A stretch of 44,206 nt of DNA from CAYVSY01 sp964454255 (GCA_964454255.1 CAYVSY010000002.1:1-44206); one strand, 5' to 3'. Positions 35,359 through 43,228 are shown, numbered from the stretch's first letter. The notes: generated by a model not told the origin, from the letters alone. Made by a program: numbers and translations.

Positions 35359-36120
35359 TCACCTCCAATATTTATTAAATATATTTAATATTTTTTCTCT
35401 AATTTCAATAGGACAATCTAAATTTTTAAATAAAAATCCTTTTATAAGTAGTTTTATGGAATCGTTATAAGATATACCTTTTGTCATTAAATAAAAAATA
35501 TCATTTTGATTAAAAGAGCCAATAGTTGAAGAGTGTTTTGCCACAACATCAGCTTCTTCAATATACATATTTGGCTTAATGATAGAGTTGTTTTTATCCA
35601 TAACAATTATTCTACTTTCTTGATTTAATATACAATTTTTATTATTTTTAGGTAAATAACTATTAACATCAAATTCTAAGCAAGAATTATTTAAAACGAT
35701 AGCTGAGTTGTTTATATTACTAATAGTGTTCTTTCTGTTGTGCTTAATTGTAATAATATAATTTTCTGAATTATAACTTATGCATGCAAAATTATAATTA
35801 ATAATACTATTTTCGCCGTTTAAATTAATTATTATTTCGTTATTACACTTTTTGTTGTTAAAAAATGAAGAGATGTTTAGAGTTGCATTTTTCTTAGTAA
35901 TGTATTCATTTTTAATATTTATATCATTATCAATACTAAATTCAAAGATTTTGGCTATTACATAATTGTTTATTTCAAAAATAATATTAATATTATCACA
36001 ATTTATATATTCAATATTAATTAATGAATTATTTTTAACAATTATTTTGTTATCAAAACATTTTATGTTTTCATTATCAATAATTGGTAATTTATTATTT
36101 ATCACTAATATATTATTCAT
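35359..36120 (-). CDS. sufD: SufD-like scaffold protein, short
   Basis: At 253 aa this is clearly shorter than usual SufD (about 400 aa). The conserved C-terminal block is present: EEADVVAKHSSTIGSFNQNDIFYLMTKGISYNDSIKLLIKGF. The upstream beta-helix region is reduced and Asn-rich. The ATG at 36120 overlaps the sufC stop by 8 bases; a further in-frame start at 36144 lies deeper in sufC. Position between sufC and sufS supports the call. The short beta-helix may change how it pairs with SufB. Confidence 0.88.
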   Translation of the reverse strand: MNNILVINNKLPIIDNENIKCFDNKIIVKNNSLINIEYINCDNINIIFEINNYVIAKIFEFSIDNDINIKNEYITKKNATLNISSFFNNKKCNNEIIINLNGENSIINYNFACISYNSENYIITIKHNRKNTISNINNSAIVLNNSCLEFDVNSYLPKNNKNCILNQESRIIVMDKNNSIIKPNMYIEEADVVAKHSSTIGSFNQNDIFYLMTKGISYNDSIKLLIKGFLFKNLDCPIEIREKILNIFNKYWR

Positions 36121-36877
36121 TATTGAAACTTCCGTTAATATCATTTGTCACAATTTTATAGCCGTTTTTTTCTATTTCTAGAGCTAGATTATAAGAACCT
36201 GTTTTAGAAATTTTTCCTGATGTTAGAATATGAACATAATCGGGTTTTAAATATTCTAATATTCTAGGATAGTGTGTAATTATTAATAATGATGTTTGTT
36301 TATTATCTTTAATATAATTTTTTATATTTTCACATACAGTTATAAGACTATCAACATCGAGGCCTGAATCTAATTCATCTAAAATAATTAAATTTGGTTT
36401 TAATAATTTAATTTGAAGGACTTCGTTTTTTTTCTTTTCGCCACCAGAAAAACCAACATTAAATGAACGGTGAATCATTTCTTTATCCATTTTTAATTCA
36501 TTGATACTTTTTTCACATTTCATCATAAAATCATATAAACCAATATATTTATTTTGATGGGCGTTCATAGCTGTTCGTAAAACATCTTGATTACAAACAC
36601 CATCTATAGATGGTGGAGTTTGCATACATACAAATATACCTAATTTGCTTCTTTCGTCGGTTTTGTGATTTAAGATGCTTGTTTCATTATATATAATATC
36701 GCCGCTTTTAATATTATAATTTTTATCACCCATAATAACTTTAGTTAAAGTTGATTTTCCAACACCATTTGGTCCCATAATAGCGTGAATTTCACCATCA
36801 TTAATATTGATGTTAAAATCATTCAAGATATTTTTATTATTTATACTAACATTTAAGTTTTTAATATTTAAACTCAT
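36113..36877 (-). CDS. sufC: Fe-S assembly ATPase SufC
   Basis: The 254-aa ABC ATPase has Walker A GPNGVGKSTL, signature GFSGGEKKKNEVLQ, Walker B LIILDELDSGLD and the H-loop IITHY. It powers the SufBCD scaffold. The chosen ATG (36877, MSLNIKNL) follows GGTGAT; a longer in-frame reading from a GTG at 36958 would run through the promoter and the preceding terminator. First gene of sufC-D-S-U. Confidence 0.96.
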   Translation of the reverse strand: MSLNIKNLNVSINNKNILNDFNININDGEIHAIMGPNGVGKSTLTKVIMGDKNYNIKSGDIIYNETSILNHKTDERSKLGIFVCMQTPPSIDGVCNQDVLRTAMNAHQNKYIGLYDFMMKCEKSINELKMDKEMIHRSFNVGFSGGEKKKNEVLQIKLLKPNLIILDELDSGLDVDSLITVCENIKNYIKDNKQTSLLIITHYPRILEYLKPDYVHILTSGKISKTGSYNLALEIEKNGYKIVTNDINGSFNNE

Positions 36878-36892
36878 AAAATCACCATATTT

Positions 36893-36901
36893 ATTATAAC
36901 A
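36893..36901 (-). promoter_or_regulatory. Extended -10 promoter of sufCDSU
   Basis: Minus strand TGTTATAAT, identical to the element before sufB, 15 bases before the ATG. No clear -35. Confidence 0.5.
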
Positions 36902-36907
36902 CAGAAA

Positions 36908-36932
36908 GAAAAAAACATATAAGAAATATATG
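36908..36932 (-). terminator. Terminator after the sufC-proximal sigma gene
   Basis: Minus strand CATATA, 5-base loop, TATATG and a T-run just after the stop codon. The same hairpin design follows the distal sigma gene. Confidence 0.6.
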
Positions 36933-36933
36933 C

Positions 36934-38025
36934 TTAATCTAATAAATGTTTTAAACACGTAGCTTTATTTGAATATCTTAGTTTTCGTATAGCTTGAGAT
37001 TCAATTATTTTGACTTTTTTAGCAGTTAAATTCATTTTTTCTCCAATTTCTCTTAAATTCATTGGTTTATTATTTTTTAATCCATAGCTAAGAATAATAA
37101 TCTCGCGTTCTATTGGTTCTAATGTGGTGAGAACTTCTATAATTTTTTCTTTTTTTAAAGAATTAAAAATAATATCAATATTTTCTGGTTCTCTACTTTC
37201 AATGAAGTCGCCTAATTCCATATCATTATCATCACTAATAGAAATGTTTAAACTAGTTATTTGTTGAATTTGAATAAATTTTTTTATTTCTTTTAATTTT
37301 TTGGTATTCCAATTTAAATTATTCATAATTTGTTCATCTGTAGGTTCTTCACAATTTATATTTATATATTCTTGAATATAATTGTAATATTTTCTAATCC
37401 ATTCTGATGCATGTCTAGATATTTTTATTATATTTGAGTTGTTACTTATCCATTTTTTTATTGATTGTTTAATCCACCAAGTTGCATAGGTTGAGAATCG
37501 ATAGCCTTTTTTAGGATCAAATTTTTCAACAGCTTTAATTAGTCCTAAATTACCAGCTTGAATTAAATCTAATAAGTTTATCTCTTTAATAAAACAAAAT
37601 TTTTTAGCAATAGATACAACTAATCTTAAATTGTGATTAATGATAATATCACGATTTTCATTGTCATGATAATTGTTATAATCTGTTGTATATTTTATTT
37701 CTTCTTCAATTGTAAGTAATGAATATTGTTCAATTTCATTTAAATATTGAGTTAAATTATTATCACTTAAAAATATTTTATCATCATTTTCAGAGTTATT
37801 TTTTTGATTTAATATATTTAATAATTTATTTCCAATTTTTTCAAATTTATTTTTTTCTTCTTTGATCTTTAAAGTATTTGTAAATTTTTCTATATAGTTT
37901 CTTATTTCTATATTTGTATATTTATTTTCAATTTGTTTGATAAATTCATTAGTCCATTCATTATTAATTATGTTATCAAAAAATATAATACAATCTGATT
38001 CTAAAATATTATTTAAATCTTCCAT
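36934..38025 (-). CDS. Sigma-70 family factor, divergent RpoD paralogue
   Basis: The 363-aa protein has an N-terminal region shared with the distal paralogue (about residues 1-90), region 1.2 (YLNEIEQYSLLTIEEE), region 2 (NLRLVVSIAKKF, LLDLIQAGNLGLIKAVEKFDPKKGYRFSTYATWWIKQ), region 3 and region 4 (LEPIEREIIILSYGL). DNA-contact positions differ from housekeeping sigma: after WWIKQSI the sequence is KKWISNNSNIIKISRHASEW instead of an ITR..DQ.RTIRIPVHM pattern. The region 4.2 helix reads TAKKVKIIESQAI instead of TRERIRQIEAK. It probably reads different promoters. It is cotranscribed with the middle sigma gene (17-base gap, AAAGGAG). Confidence 0.88.
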   Translation of the reverse strand: MEDLNNILESDCIIFFDNIINNEWTNEFIKQIENKYTNIEIRNYIEKFTNTLKIKEEKNKFEKIGNKLLNILNQKNNSENDDKIFLSDNNLTQYLNEIEQYSLLTIEEEIKYTTDYNNYHDNENRDIIINHNLRLVVSIAKKFCFIKEINLLDLIQAGNLGLIKAVEKFDPKKGYRFSTYATWWIKQSIKKWISNNSNIIKISRHASEWIRKYYNYIQEYININCEEPTDEQIMNNLNWNTKKLKEIKKFIQIQQITSLNISISDDNDMELGDFIESREPENIDIIFNSLKKEKIIEVLTTLEPIEREIIILSYGLKNNKPMNLREIGEKMNLTAKKVKIIESQAIRKLRYSNKATCLKHLLD

Positions 38026-38042
38026 AAAATTATACTCCTTTG

Positions 38043-38890
38043 TTATATATTTAAATCCATGTATATTTTTAATTCATCTTTTTCTTTTCTTTTTTGGAAT
38101 TTCTTTAGCACTTTTTGTTTTGTTTGATTTGTTTTATTGCCCCTTTTATATGCTGGAGGGGTCACATTAGTAATAAAACCAAAACTTTGTAGTAATACTT
38201 TTTTTTCATTGTTAGTTAAATTTATAGTGTTAATAAATTTCATAACATCGTCTCTTTTTTGAATATTAACAATTTCATCTTCAATATTAATATTATTATT
38301 TCCATAAGTATCATTATTTATTTCATCTAAACTAATTAATTCATAAGTTTTATCAATTATTTCTAAAACATTATACAATTTTTTATAAGTTAAATTTAAT
38401 TTATTTTTAATATCTTCAAAAGTTGGATTATCACCATTTTCGTTGAAATAATTTTTACAATAATTTTTAATTTTAATGATTAATTCATTCATATAAGATG
38501 GAATTCTTATTATTGAACCATAGTTATCTATAGCTCTTGTAATATAGTGATTTATCCATTGGACGGCATAAGTAGAAAATCTAAATCCTTTTGTTGAATC
38601 AAATTTTTCAATAGCTTTTATTAGGCCAATATTATCTTTTTGAATTAAGTCAAGAAGTGATGAACCTTTATTAATATGATTTTGAGCAATAGATATGACT
38701 AATTTTAAATTGTGTGTAACTAATTCGTTTTTCAGTTCATTTTTTTCTATTTCATCGGAACTATTAAAATATTTTGTTATTAAGGTTAATTCTTCTTCTT
38801 TAGTTAATAACCTTAAATTACCAATTTCTTTAAAATATTCTATACAATCCCTTTCAAAATATTTTTTTTATAACATAGCGTTTTATTCAT
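38043..38890 (-). pseudogene. Third sigma-70 paralogue, out of frame at an A8 run
   Basis: A good ribosome-binding site (AAAAGGAG) and ATG (38888-38890) open a frame that stops after 16 codons. From the A8 run (38862-38869) the next frame is open for about 270 codons to 38043 and encodes a sigma factor: YFKEIGNLRLLTKEEELTLI (region 1.2), NLKLVISIAQNHI and LIKAIEKFDSTKGFRFSTYAVQWINHYI (region 2), IIRIPSYMNELI, and a weak region 4. Nine A instead of eight would restore one frame of 282 codons. Possible readings are a decayed gene, transcriptional slippage, phase variation, or a consensus error in a homopolymer. It lacks the 90-residue N-terminal part of its neighbours. Confidence 0.8.
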
Positions 38891-38943
38891 GTTGTGTCTC
38901 CTTTTATAATAATAAATATATTTATACTTTTATATTTATGCTT

Positions 38944-38969
38944 TAAAAAAACATATAAAAATTATATGT
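38944..38969 (-). terminator. Terminator after the distal sigma gene
   Basis: Minus strand ACATATA, 5-base loop, TATATGT and seven T, directly after the stop codon. Confidence 0.7.
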
Positions 38970-40076
38970 TTAATCTAATAAATCTTTTAAATGACTAAAT
39001 TTACTGGATTTTTGCAATTTGCGCAAGGTTTTTGCTTCAATTTGTCTTATTCTTTCTCTAGTAACATAAAATTCTTTTCCCACTTCTTCTAGTGTTTTAG
39101 GAATATCATCTTTAAGTCCAAAACGTAATTCTATAACTTTTCTTTCTTTTTTAGTTAAACTTTTTAAAGCATTTGATATGTTTTTTTTCTTTAAGTTATT
39201 AAAAACTTCTTCTTCTGTAGATAGAGCATCTTGATCAATTATTAATTCGCCTAATTCTGTATCGTTACTTTCTCCATTTGTAATAGTTTCATTTAAACTT
39301 CTTAAATGTTGATTACTACTTGTAATAATTAATTCTTTAGCTTTTTTTTCATCAATATCAAAATGTTCCATTATTTCATCAAGCGTAGGTTCTCTATAGT
39401 TTATGTTTAAAAATTCTTTAACATAACTATAATATTTATTAATTTGTTCACTCATATGAACGGGTATTCTTATCGTTCTAATTTGATCAGATAAATTTCT
39501 TGTGATTGACTGTCTAATCCACCAAGTTGCATAAGTTGAAAGTCTATATCCTTTACTGGGATTAAATTTTTCAATAGCTTTTATTAGCCCTATATTGCCG
39601 GATTGAATTACGTCACTAAAATCCAATCCTTTATTTATGTATCTTTTAGCAATTGATACAACTAATCTTAGGTTGCGTTCAATTAAAACATTTTTACTTT
39701 CATCATCATGGTTGTGGTAGTAAGTTGAAGTCAATTTAAATTCTTCTTCATTAGTTAATAATGGATATTGACCAATTTCTTTAAAATATTGTTTTACTGA
39801 ATCTTCTTCAACATAATTTTTGTTAATCACAACATCATATTCAACTGGTTCATCCGTTTTTGTATATGGGAAAATTATACTAAAAAGTTCTTCGTATTTT
39901 TCTATTTCTTCTTTGCTTTGCAAAGTGTTTATTATTTCATTGGCATACTCATCCATCATATCAAAAGTATATTTATTTTCCAAAGCTTTAATGTATTCGG
40001 GTGATAAATTATTTTTTAAAATATCATCTAAAAAACTTTTACATGCTGGTCTTAAAATTTCATTTCTTTCATCCAT
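38970..40076 (-). CDS. rpoD: RpoD-like sigma-70 factor (probable housekeeping type)
   Basis: The 368-aa protein has regions 1.2 (VKQYFKEIGQYPLLTNEEE), 2 (NLRLVVSIAKRYINKGLDFSDVIQSGNIGLIKAIEKFNPSKGYRLSTYATWWIRQSITR), 2.4/3.0 with RTIRIPVHMSEQI, and 4.2 VTRERIRQIEAKTLRKL. All are close to the primary sigma of Firmicutes. The N-terminal 90 residues are unlike typical region 1.1 and are shared only with the paralogue at 36934. It is not beside dnaG, so it could be a primary-like second sigma. Its promoter carries a consensus -35 and it diverges from gpsB. Confidence 0.88.
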   Translation of the reverse strand: MDERNEILRPACKSFLDDILKNNLSPEYIKALENKYTFDMMDEYANEIINTLQSKEEIEKYEELFSIIFPYTKTDEPVEYDVVINKNYVEEDSVKQYFKEIGQYPLLTNEEEFKLTSTYYHNHDDESKNVLIERNLRLVVSIAKRYINKGLDFSDVIQSGNIGLIKAIEKFNPSKGYRLSTYATWWIRQSITRNLSDQIRTIRIPVHMSEQINKYYSYVKEFLNINYREPTLDEIMEHFDIDEKKAKELIITSSNQHLRSLNETITNGESNDTELGELIIDQDALSTEEEVFNNLKKKNISNALKSLTKKERKVIELRFGLKDDIPKTLEEVGKEFYVTRERIRQIEAKTLRKLQKSSKFSHLKDLLD

Positions 40077-40106
40077 AAAATTTTGCCCCCTTTTTGATAA
40101 TTTAGT

Positions 40107-40135
40107 ATGTTAACATAAAAAATATGTTTTGTCAA
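40107..40135 (-). promoter_or_regulatory. Promoter of the RpoD-like gene
   Basis: Minus strand TTGACA (40130-40135), 17-base spacer, TAACAT (40107-40112). Confidence 0.6.
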
Positions 40136-40177
40136 ATGTTTTTAATTTAATTTGACATCAAAATACAAATATTTGAA

Positions 40178-40206
40178 TTGACAAATATCATTTTTTTTAA
40201 TATAAT
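40178..40206 (+). promoter_or_regulatory. Promoter of gpsB (and probably rnpB)
   Basis: TTGACA (40178-40183), 17-base spacer, TATAAT (40201-40206): full consensus. A perfect palindrome CAAATATTTG (40166-40175) lies just upstream, between the two divergent promoters. Confidence 0.75.
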
Positions 40207-40227
40207 AATGTTGATGAGGTGAATAAG

Positions 40228-40551
40228 ATGTATCAGGATAGAATAACTTTAACGGCTAGGGATATATTAGAAAAGGAATTTAAAATAGATACTAGAGGAT
40301 ATAGATTACAAGAAGTTGATAAATTTTTAGATATGGTTATTAAAGACTATAATGAATATAATCTTATTTTAAAATCACTTGAAAGAGAGAAAAATTTTCT
40401 AGTAGAAGAAAACAAACAACTTAAACAAGAAGTTCATAATATGAAAATGAATATTGAAGCAGCTAAGTTAGGTCAAAAAGAAATAACTAATGTTGATTTA
40501 TTAAGAAGAATATCTCAACTTGAAAAAATTATTTTAGGAAATGATTCATAA
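40228..40551 (+). CDS. gpsB: Cell-division protein GpsB
   Basis: The 107-aa protein belongs to the DivIVA family. It has the GpsB N-terminal membrane-binding motif (LTARDILEKEFKIDTRGYRLQEVDKFLDMVIKDY), a coiled coil (about residues 40-80) and a C-terminal trimer helix (NVDLLRRISQLEKIILG). GpsB links division and elongation by recruiting penicillin-binding proteins. The ATG at 40228 follows GAGGTGA; a GTG at 40219 overlaps that site. RNase P RNA follows directly, as in Bacillus. Confidence 0.94.
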   Translation: MYQDRITLTARDILEKEFKIDTRGYRLQEVDKFLDMVIKDYNEYNLILKSLEREKNFLVEENKQLKQEVHNMKMNIEAAKLGQKEITNVDLLRRISQLEKIILGNDS

Positions 40552-40894
40552 TATGTCAAGATAAACGCTATATATTAGTATATAGAGGAAAGTCCACGCT
40601 CGCACTATCTGAGATGATAGTAGTGTTTGTGTTTAGGGAAAAAATAACCTAAAGACGCTTTTAGCGGACGGCATTTTTTATTCTAAGGGAAACTATGAAT
40701 AAAAAATATAAAGTGCCACAGTGACGAATTTATTTGGAAACGAATAAAATGAAACGAGGTAAACCCCACAAGCGAGAAACTCAAATTTTGGTAGAGGAAC
40801 TGTAGAGAGAGAATTGAATTTCAATACGGATGATTAGTCATAGATAAATGTTTATCCCCAGTGATGGGACAGAACGTGGCTTATATGATATATT
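40550..40894 (+). ncRNA. rnpB: RNase P RNA, Bacillus (B) type
   Basis: Conserved blocks appear in order: GAGGAAAGTCCACGCTCGC (P4 5' side), TGAGATGATAGTAGTG, AGCGGACGGCA, AAGTGCCACAGTGACGAA, GAAACGAGGTAAACCCCACAA, GCGAGAAACTCAAATTTTGG then TAGAGGAAC, and ACAGAACGTGGCTTATA at the 3' end. AATATGTCA (40550-40558) pairs with TGATATATT (40886-40894) as helix P1, which sets the ends. The 5' end overlaps the gpsB stop codon, so the RNA is probably cut from the gpsB transcript. RNase P matures tRNA 5' ends. Confidence 0.95.
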
Positions 40895-40916
40895 TTTATT
40901 TGAAAGAGGTAAAATA

Positions 40917-41384
40917 ATGAAAGAAATTGGCGAACAGTTAAAGAACAAGAGAGAAGAAAATGGCGTTTCTGTTGATGAGGCCGCCGAGGATCTGAAATTA
41001 CGCCCTATACAAATCACTAATTTAGAGAATGGCAATATGGAATATTTTAAAGATATTTTATCTTTGAAATACTTTATAAGGGATTATGCAAAATATTTGG
41101 GTGTGGATTTTGAAAAATTGCTTGATCAATTTAATGAATTTTTATTTGATTATACTTCTAAGATTCCAACAGAAGAAATTGAAAGAGCTAAATTAGAACA
41201 ATTTAAAAATAAAACACCAAAAGAAATTTCTTCTCCATATACAATCGAAAGAAAAACTTCGTTTAATATTCCAAAATATGTAATAATACTAATTTTAATG
41301 ATTGCATGTTTGATTGGTTTTATCATATTGAATAATAATGAAAAAGAAAATACAACAATTACTTACAACATTGAAAAGAGGTAA
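40917..41384 (+). CDS. RodZ-like helix-turn-helix membrane protein, short
   Basis: The 155-aa protein has an N-terminal RodZ-type helix-turn-helix (IGEQLKNKREENGVSVDEAAEDLKLRPIQITNLENGN), a linker and one membrane segment (about residues 120-142). Only about a dozen residues remain after it; the extracytoplasmic RodZ domain is missing. RodZ bridges MreB and the elongation machinery. It lies before pgsA and recA, as in many Firmicutes. The ATG at 40917 follows AGAGG; a longer reading would start inside RNase P RNA. Confidence 0.82.
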   Translation: MKEIGEQLKNKREENGVSVDEAAEDLKLRPIQITNLENGNMEYFKDILSLKYFIRDYAKYLGVDFEKLLDQFNEFLFDYTSKIPTEEIERAKLEQFKNKTPKEISSPYTIERKTSFNIPKYVIILILMIACLIGFIILNNNEKENTTITYNIEKR

Positions 41385-41387
41385 AAA

Positions 41388-41981
41388 ATGAATACAGCTA
41401 ATAAACTTACCGTTTCCAGAATAATAATGAGCGTTATAATTGTGATTATTTTATTATTTCCATTTTATCAATTTGGATTAGATATTCCGATGGTTTTGGT
41501 TAATGGCAATATTTATATGGATATTAGATATTTAATATGCGGGGTAATATTTGTGATTGCGGCTATTACTGATTATTTCGATGGTTATATTGCTAGGAAA
41601 AATAAGACGGTTACGGATTTTGGTAAAACATTTGATGCCATTGCGGATAAATTATTGACGAATCCTTTACTTATTATATTAGCTTGTGGTAATATGATTA
41701 GTCCTATTATTGCGGTTGTCTTAATAACACGTGATATAATAACAGATGCTTTAAAATTGAGCATGGGAGTTAAAATTGGGGCTGTGGGTGCAATTAAATT
41801 AGCTAAATGGAAAACAGCTATATTGATGATAGGTATTTCCTTAACTATGTTTTATAATTTACCATTTTCATTATTTAATTTACAAATTTCTGATTTTTTA
41901 TTAATTATTGCGACTATTTTATCAATCATATCAGGAATTAAGTATTATAATATGTATAAAAAAACTATTGTAGAAAAATAA
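41388..41981 (+). CDS. pgsA: CDP-diacylglycerol--glycerol-3-phosphate 3-phosphatidyltransferase
   Basis: The 197-aa membrane enzyme carries the full CDP-alcohol phosphotransferase signature (DYFDGYIAR, eight residues, GKTFDAIAD: D..DG..AR........G...D...D). It makes phosphatidylglycerol-phosphate. About five membrane segments. It follows the RodZ-like gene by 3 bases and precedes recA, the common Firmicutes order without cinA. Confidence 0.94.
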   Translation: MNTANKLTVSRIIMSVIIVIILLFPFYQFGLDIPMVLVNGNIYMDIRYLICGVIFVIAAITDYFDGYIARKNKTVTDFGKTFDAIADKLLTNPLLIILACGNMISPIIAVVLITRDIITDALKLSMGVKIGAVGAIKLAKWKTAILMIGISLTMFYNLPFSLFNLQISDFLLIIATILSIISGIKYYNMYKKTIVEK

Positions 41982-41985
41982 ATAT

Positions 41986-42021
41986 GAATATAGTTTAATT
42001 AAAATTATATTCTTTTTTTAT
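41986..42021 (+). terminator. Terminator of rodZ-pgsA
   Basis: GAATATA and TATATTC around an AT loop followed by seven T, directly after pgsA. Confidence 0.6.
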
Positions 42022-42060
42022 TCAATAAAATAAATACTGTTCTGTTTTTTTTACAAAAAA

Positions 42061-42076
42061 GCAAACAAAAGTTTGC
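42061..42076. repeat. Perfect palindrome upstream of the recA promoter
   Basis: GCAAAC-AAAA-GTTTGC, a 6-bp inverted repeat with a 4-base centre, 8 bases before the -35. No Gram-positive LexA box (GAAC-N4-GTTC) is present. Candidate operator or small hairpin. Confidence 0.5.
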
Positions 42077-42084
42077 AAAAAGTA

Positions 42085-42113
42085 TTGCTTTTTTTAAAAA
42101 ACTATATTATACT
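42085..42113 (+). promoter_or_regulatory. Promoter of recA
   Basis: TTGCTT (42085-42090), 17-base spacer, TATACT (42108-42113), then AGAAGGAG before the ATG. Confidence 0.6.
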
Positions 42114-42140
42114 AAGATTACTGTGAGAGAAGGAGAAAAA

Positions 42141-43208
42141 ATGACAAAAGAAAATGGCAAAGATGTTGCATTGCAACAAGTATTAGCAAATATTGAAAAA
42201 CAATTTGGAAAAGGTGCTATAATGCGTTTGGGAGAAAAAGAACATATGGAAATTGATATGAGTTCGAGCGGATCAATTTCAGTAGATATAGCTTTAGGTG
42301 GCGGATATCCAAAAGGGAGAATTATTGAAATTTTTGGACCTGAATCATCAGGAAAAACAACATTTGCTCTTCACGCTATTGCTGAAATTCAAAAAAATGG
42401 TGGAAAGGCTGCTTTTATTGATGCTGAACATTCATTAGATCCTATTTATGCATCAAAACTTGGTGTTAATATTAGTGAATTATTATTATCACAACCAGAT
42501 ACTGGTGAACAAGCGTTAGAAATTTGTGATGCTTTAGTTAAAAGTGAGGCCATTAGTATAATTGTAATTGATTCAGTTGCAGCTTTAGTTCCCCAAGCTG
42601 AAATAGAAGGCGAAATGGGTGACTCTCATGTCGGTTTACAAGCAAGACTTATGAGTCAAGCTTTAAGAAAATTATCTGGTTCAATTAGCAAAACAAATAC
42701 AATTGTAATATTTATTAATCAGTTAAGGGAAAAAGTTGGCGTTATGTTTGGAAATCCAGAAGTAACACCAGGCGGAAAAGCTTTAAAATATTATTCATCA
42801 ATTCGTTTGGATATTAGACGCGGCGAACAAATTAAAGTTGGGACTGATGTTATTGGTAATAAAACAAATGTTAAGGTTGTTAAAAACAAAGTAGCACCAC
42901 CATTTAGGATTGCCAATGTAGAAATTATGTATGGTGAAGGCGTTAGTAAAGAGGGTGAACTTGTTGATTTAGCTTCTGAAATAAATGTTTTAGAAAAAAC
43001 TGGTGCTTGGTATGCTTATAAAGGTGAAAAAATAGGTCAAGGAAAAGAAAACGCAAAACTATATTTAAAAGATCATAAAGATATTTTAGATGAAATAGAA
43101 ATGAAAGTAAGAGAACATTTTGATATTGTTTTAGGTGAAAAAAAAGAAGATAAAAAAAATAAAACAAAAGAAAAGTCAAATAATAAAAACGAAGAAAATA
43201 ATATTTAA
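42141..43208 (+). CDS. recA: RecA recombinase
   Basis: The 355-aa ATPase for homologous recombination has Walker A GPESSGKTT, the catalytic Glu in FIDAEHSLDP, Walker B IIVIDSVAAL, DNA loops around GEMGDSHVGLQARLMSQALRKL and FINQLREKVGVMFGNPEVTPGGKALKYY. The tail is Lys/Asn-rich rather than the usual acidic one. No intein. The ATG at 42141 follows AGAAGGAG; an earlier in-frame GTG at 42123 precedes it. Confidence 0.97.
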   Translation: MTKENGKDVALQQVLANIEKQFGKGAIMRLGEKEHMEIDMSSSGSISVDIALGGGYPKGRIIEIFGPESSGKTTFALHAIAEIQKNGGKAAFIDAEHSLDPIYASKLGVNISELLLSQPDTGEQALEICDALVKSEAISIIVIDSVAALVPQAEIEGEMGDSHVGLQARLMSQALRKLSGSISKTNTIVIFINQLREKVGVMFGNPEVTPGGKALKYYSSIRLDIRRGEQIKVGTDVIGNKTNVKVVKNKVAPPFRIANVEIMYGEGVSKEGELVDLASEINVLEKTGAWYAYKGEKIGQGKENAKLYLKDHKDILDEIEMKVREHFDIVLGEKKEDKKNKTKEKSNNKNEENNI

Positions 43209-43228
43209 AATATTGTTCTTCTTTTTTT
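43191..43228 (+). terminator. Terminator of recA, overlapping the next promoter
   Basis: GAAGAA-AATAATATT pairs with AATATT-GTTCTTC (small bulge), followed by seven T. Its 3' arm contains the -35 of the following gene. Confidence 0.6.

Noticed and set aside
40848..40916. N-terminal extension of the RodZ-like protein
   Set aside because: These bases form the 3' end of RNase P RNA and a strong ribosome-binding site precedes 40917.
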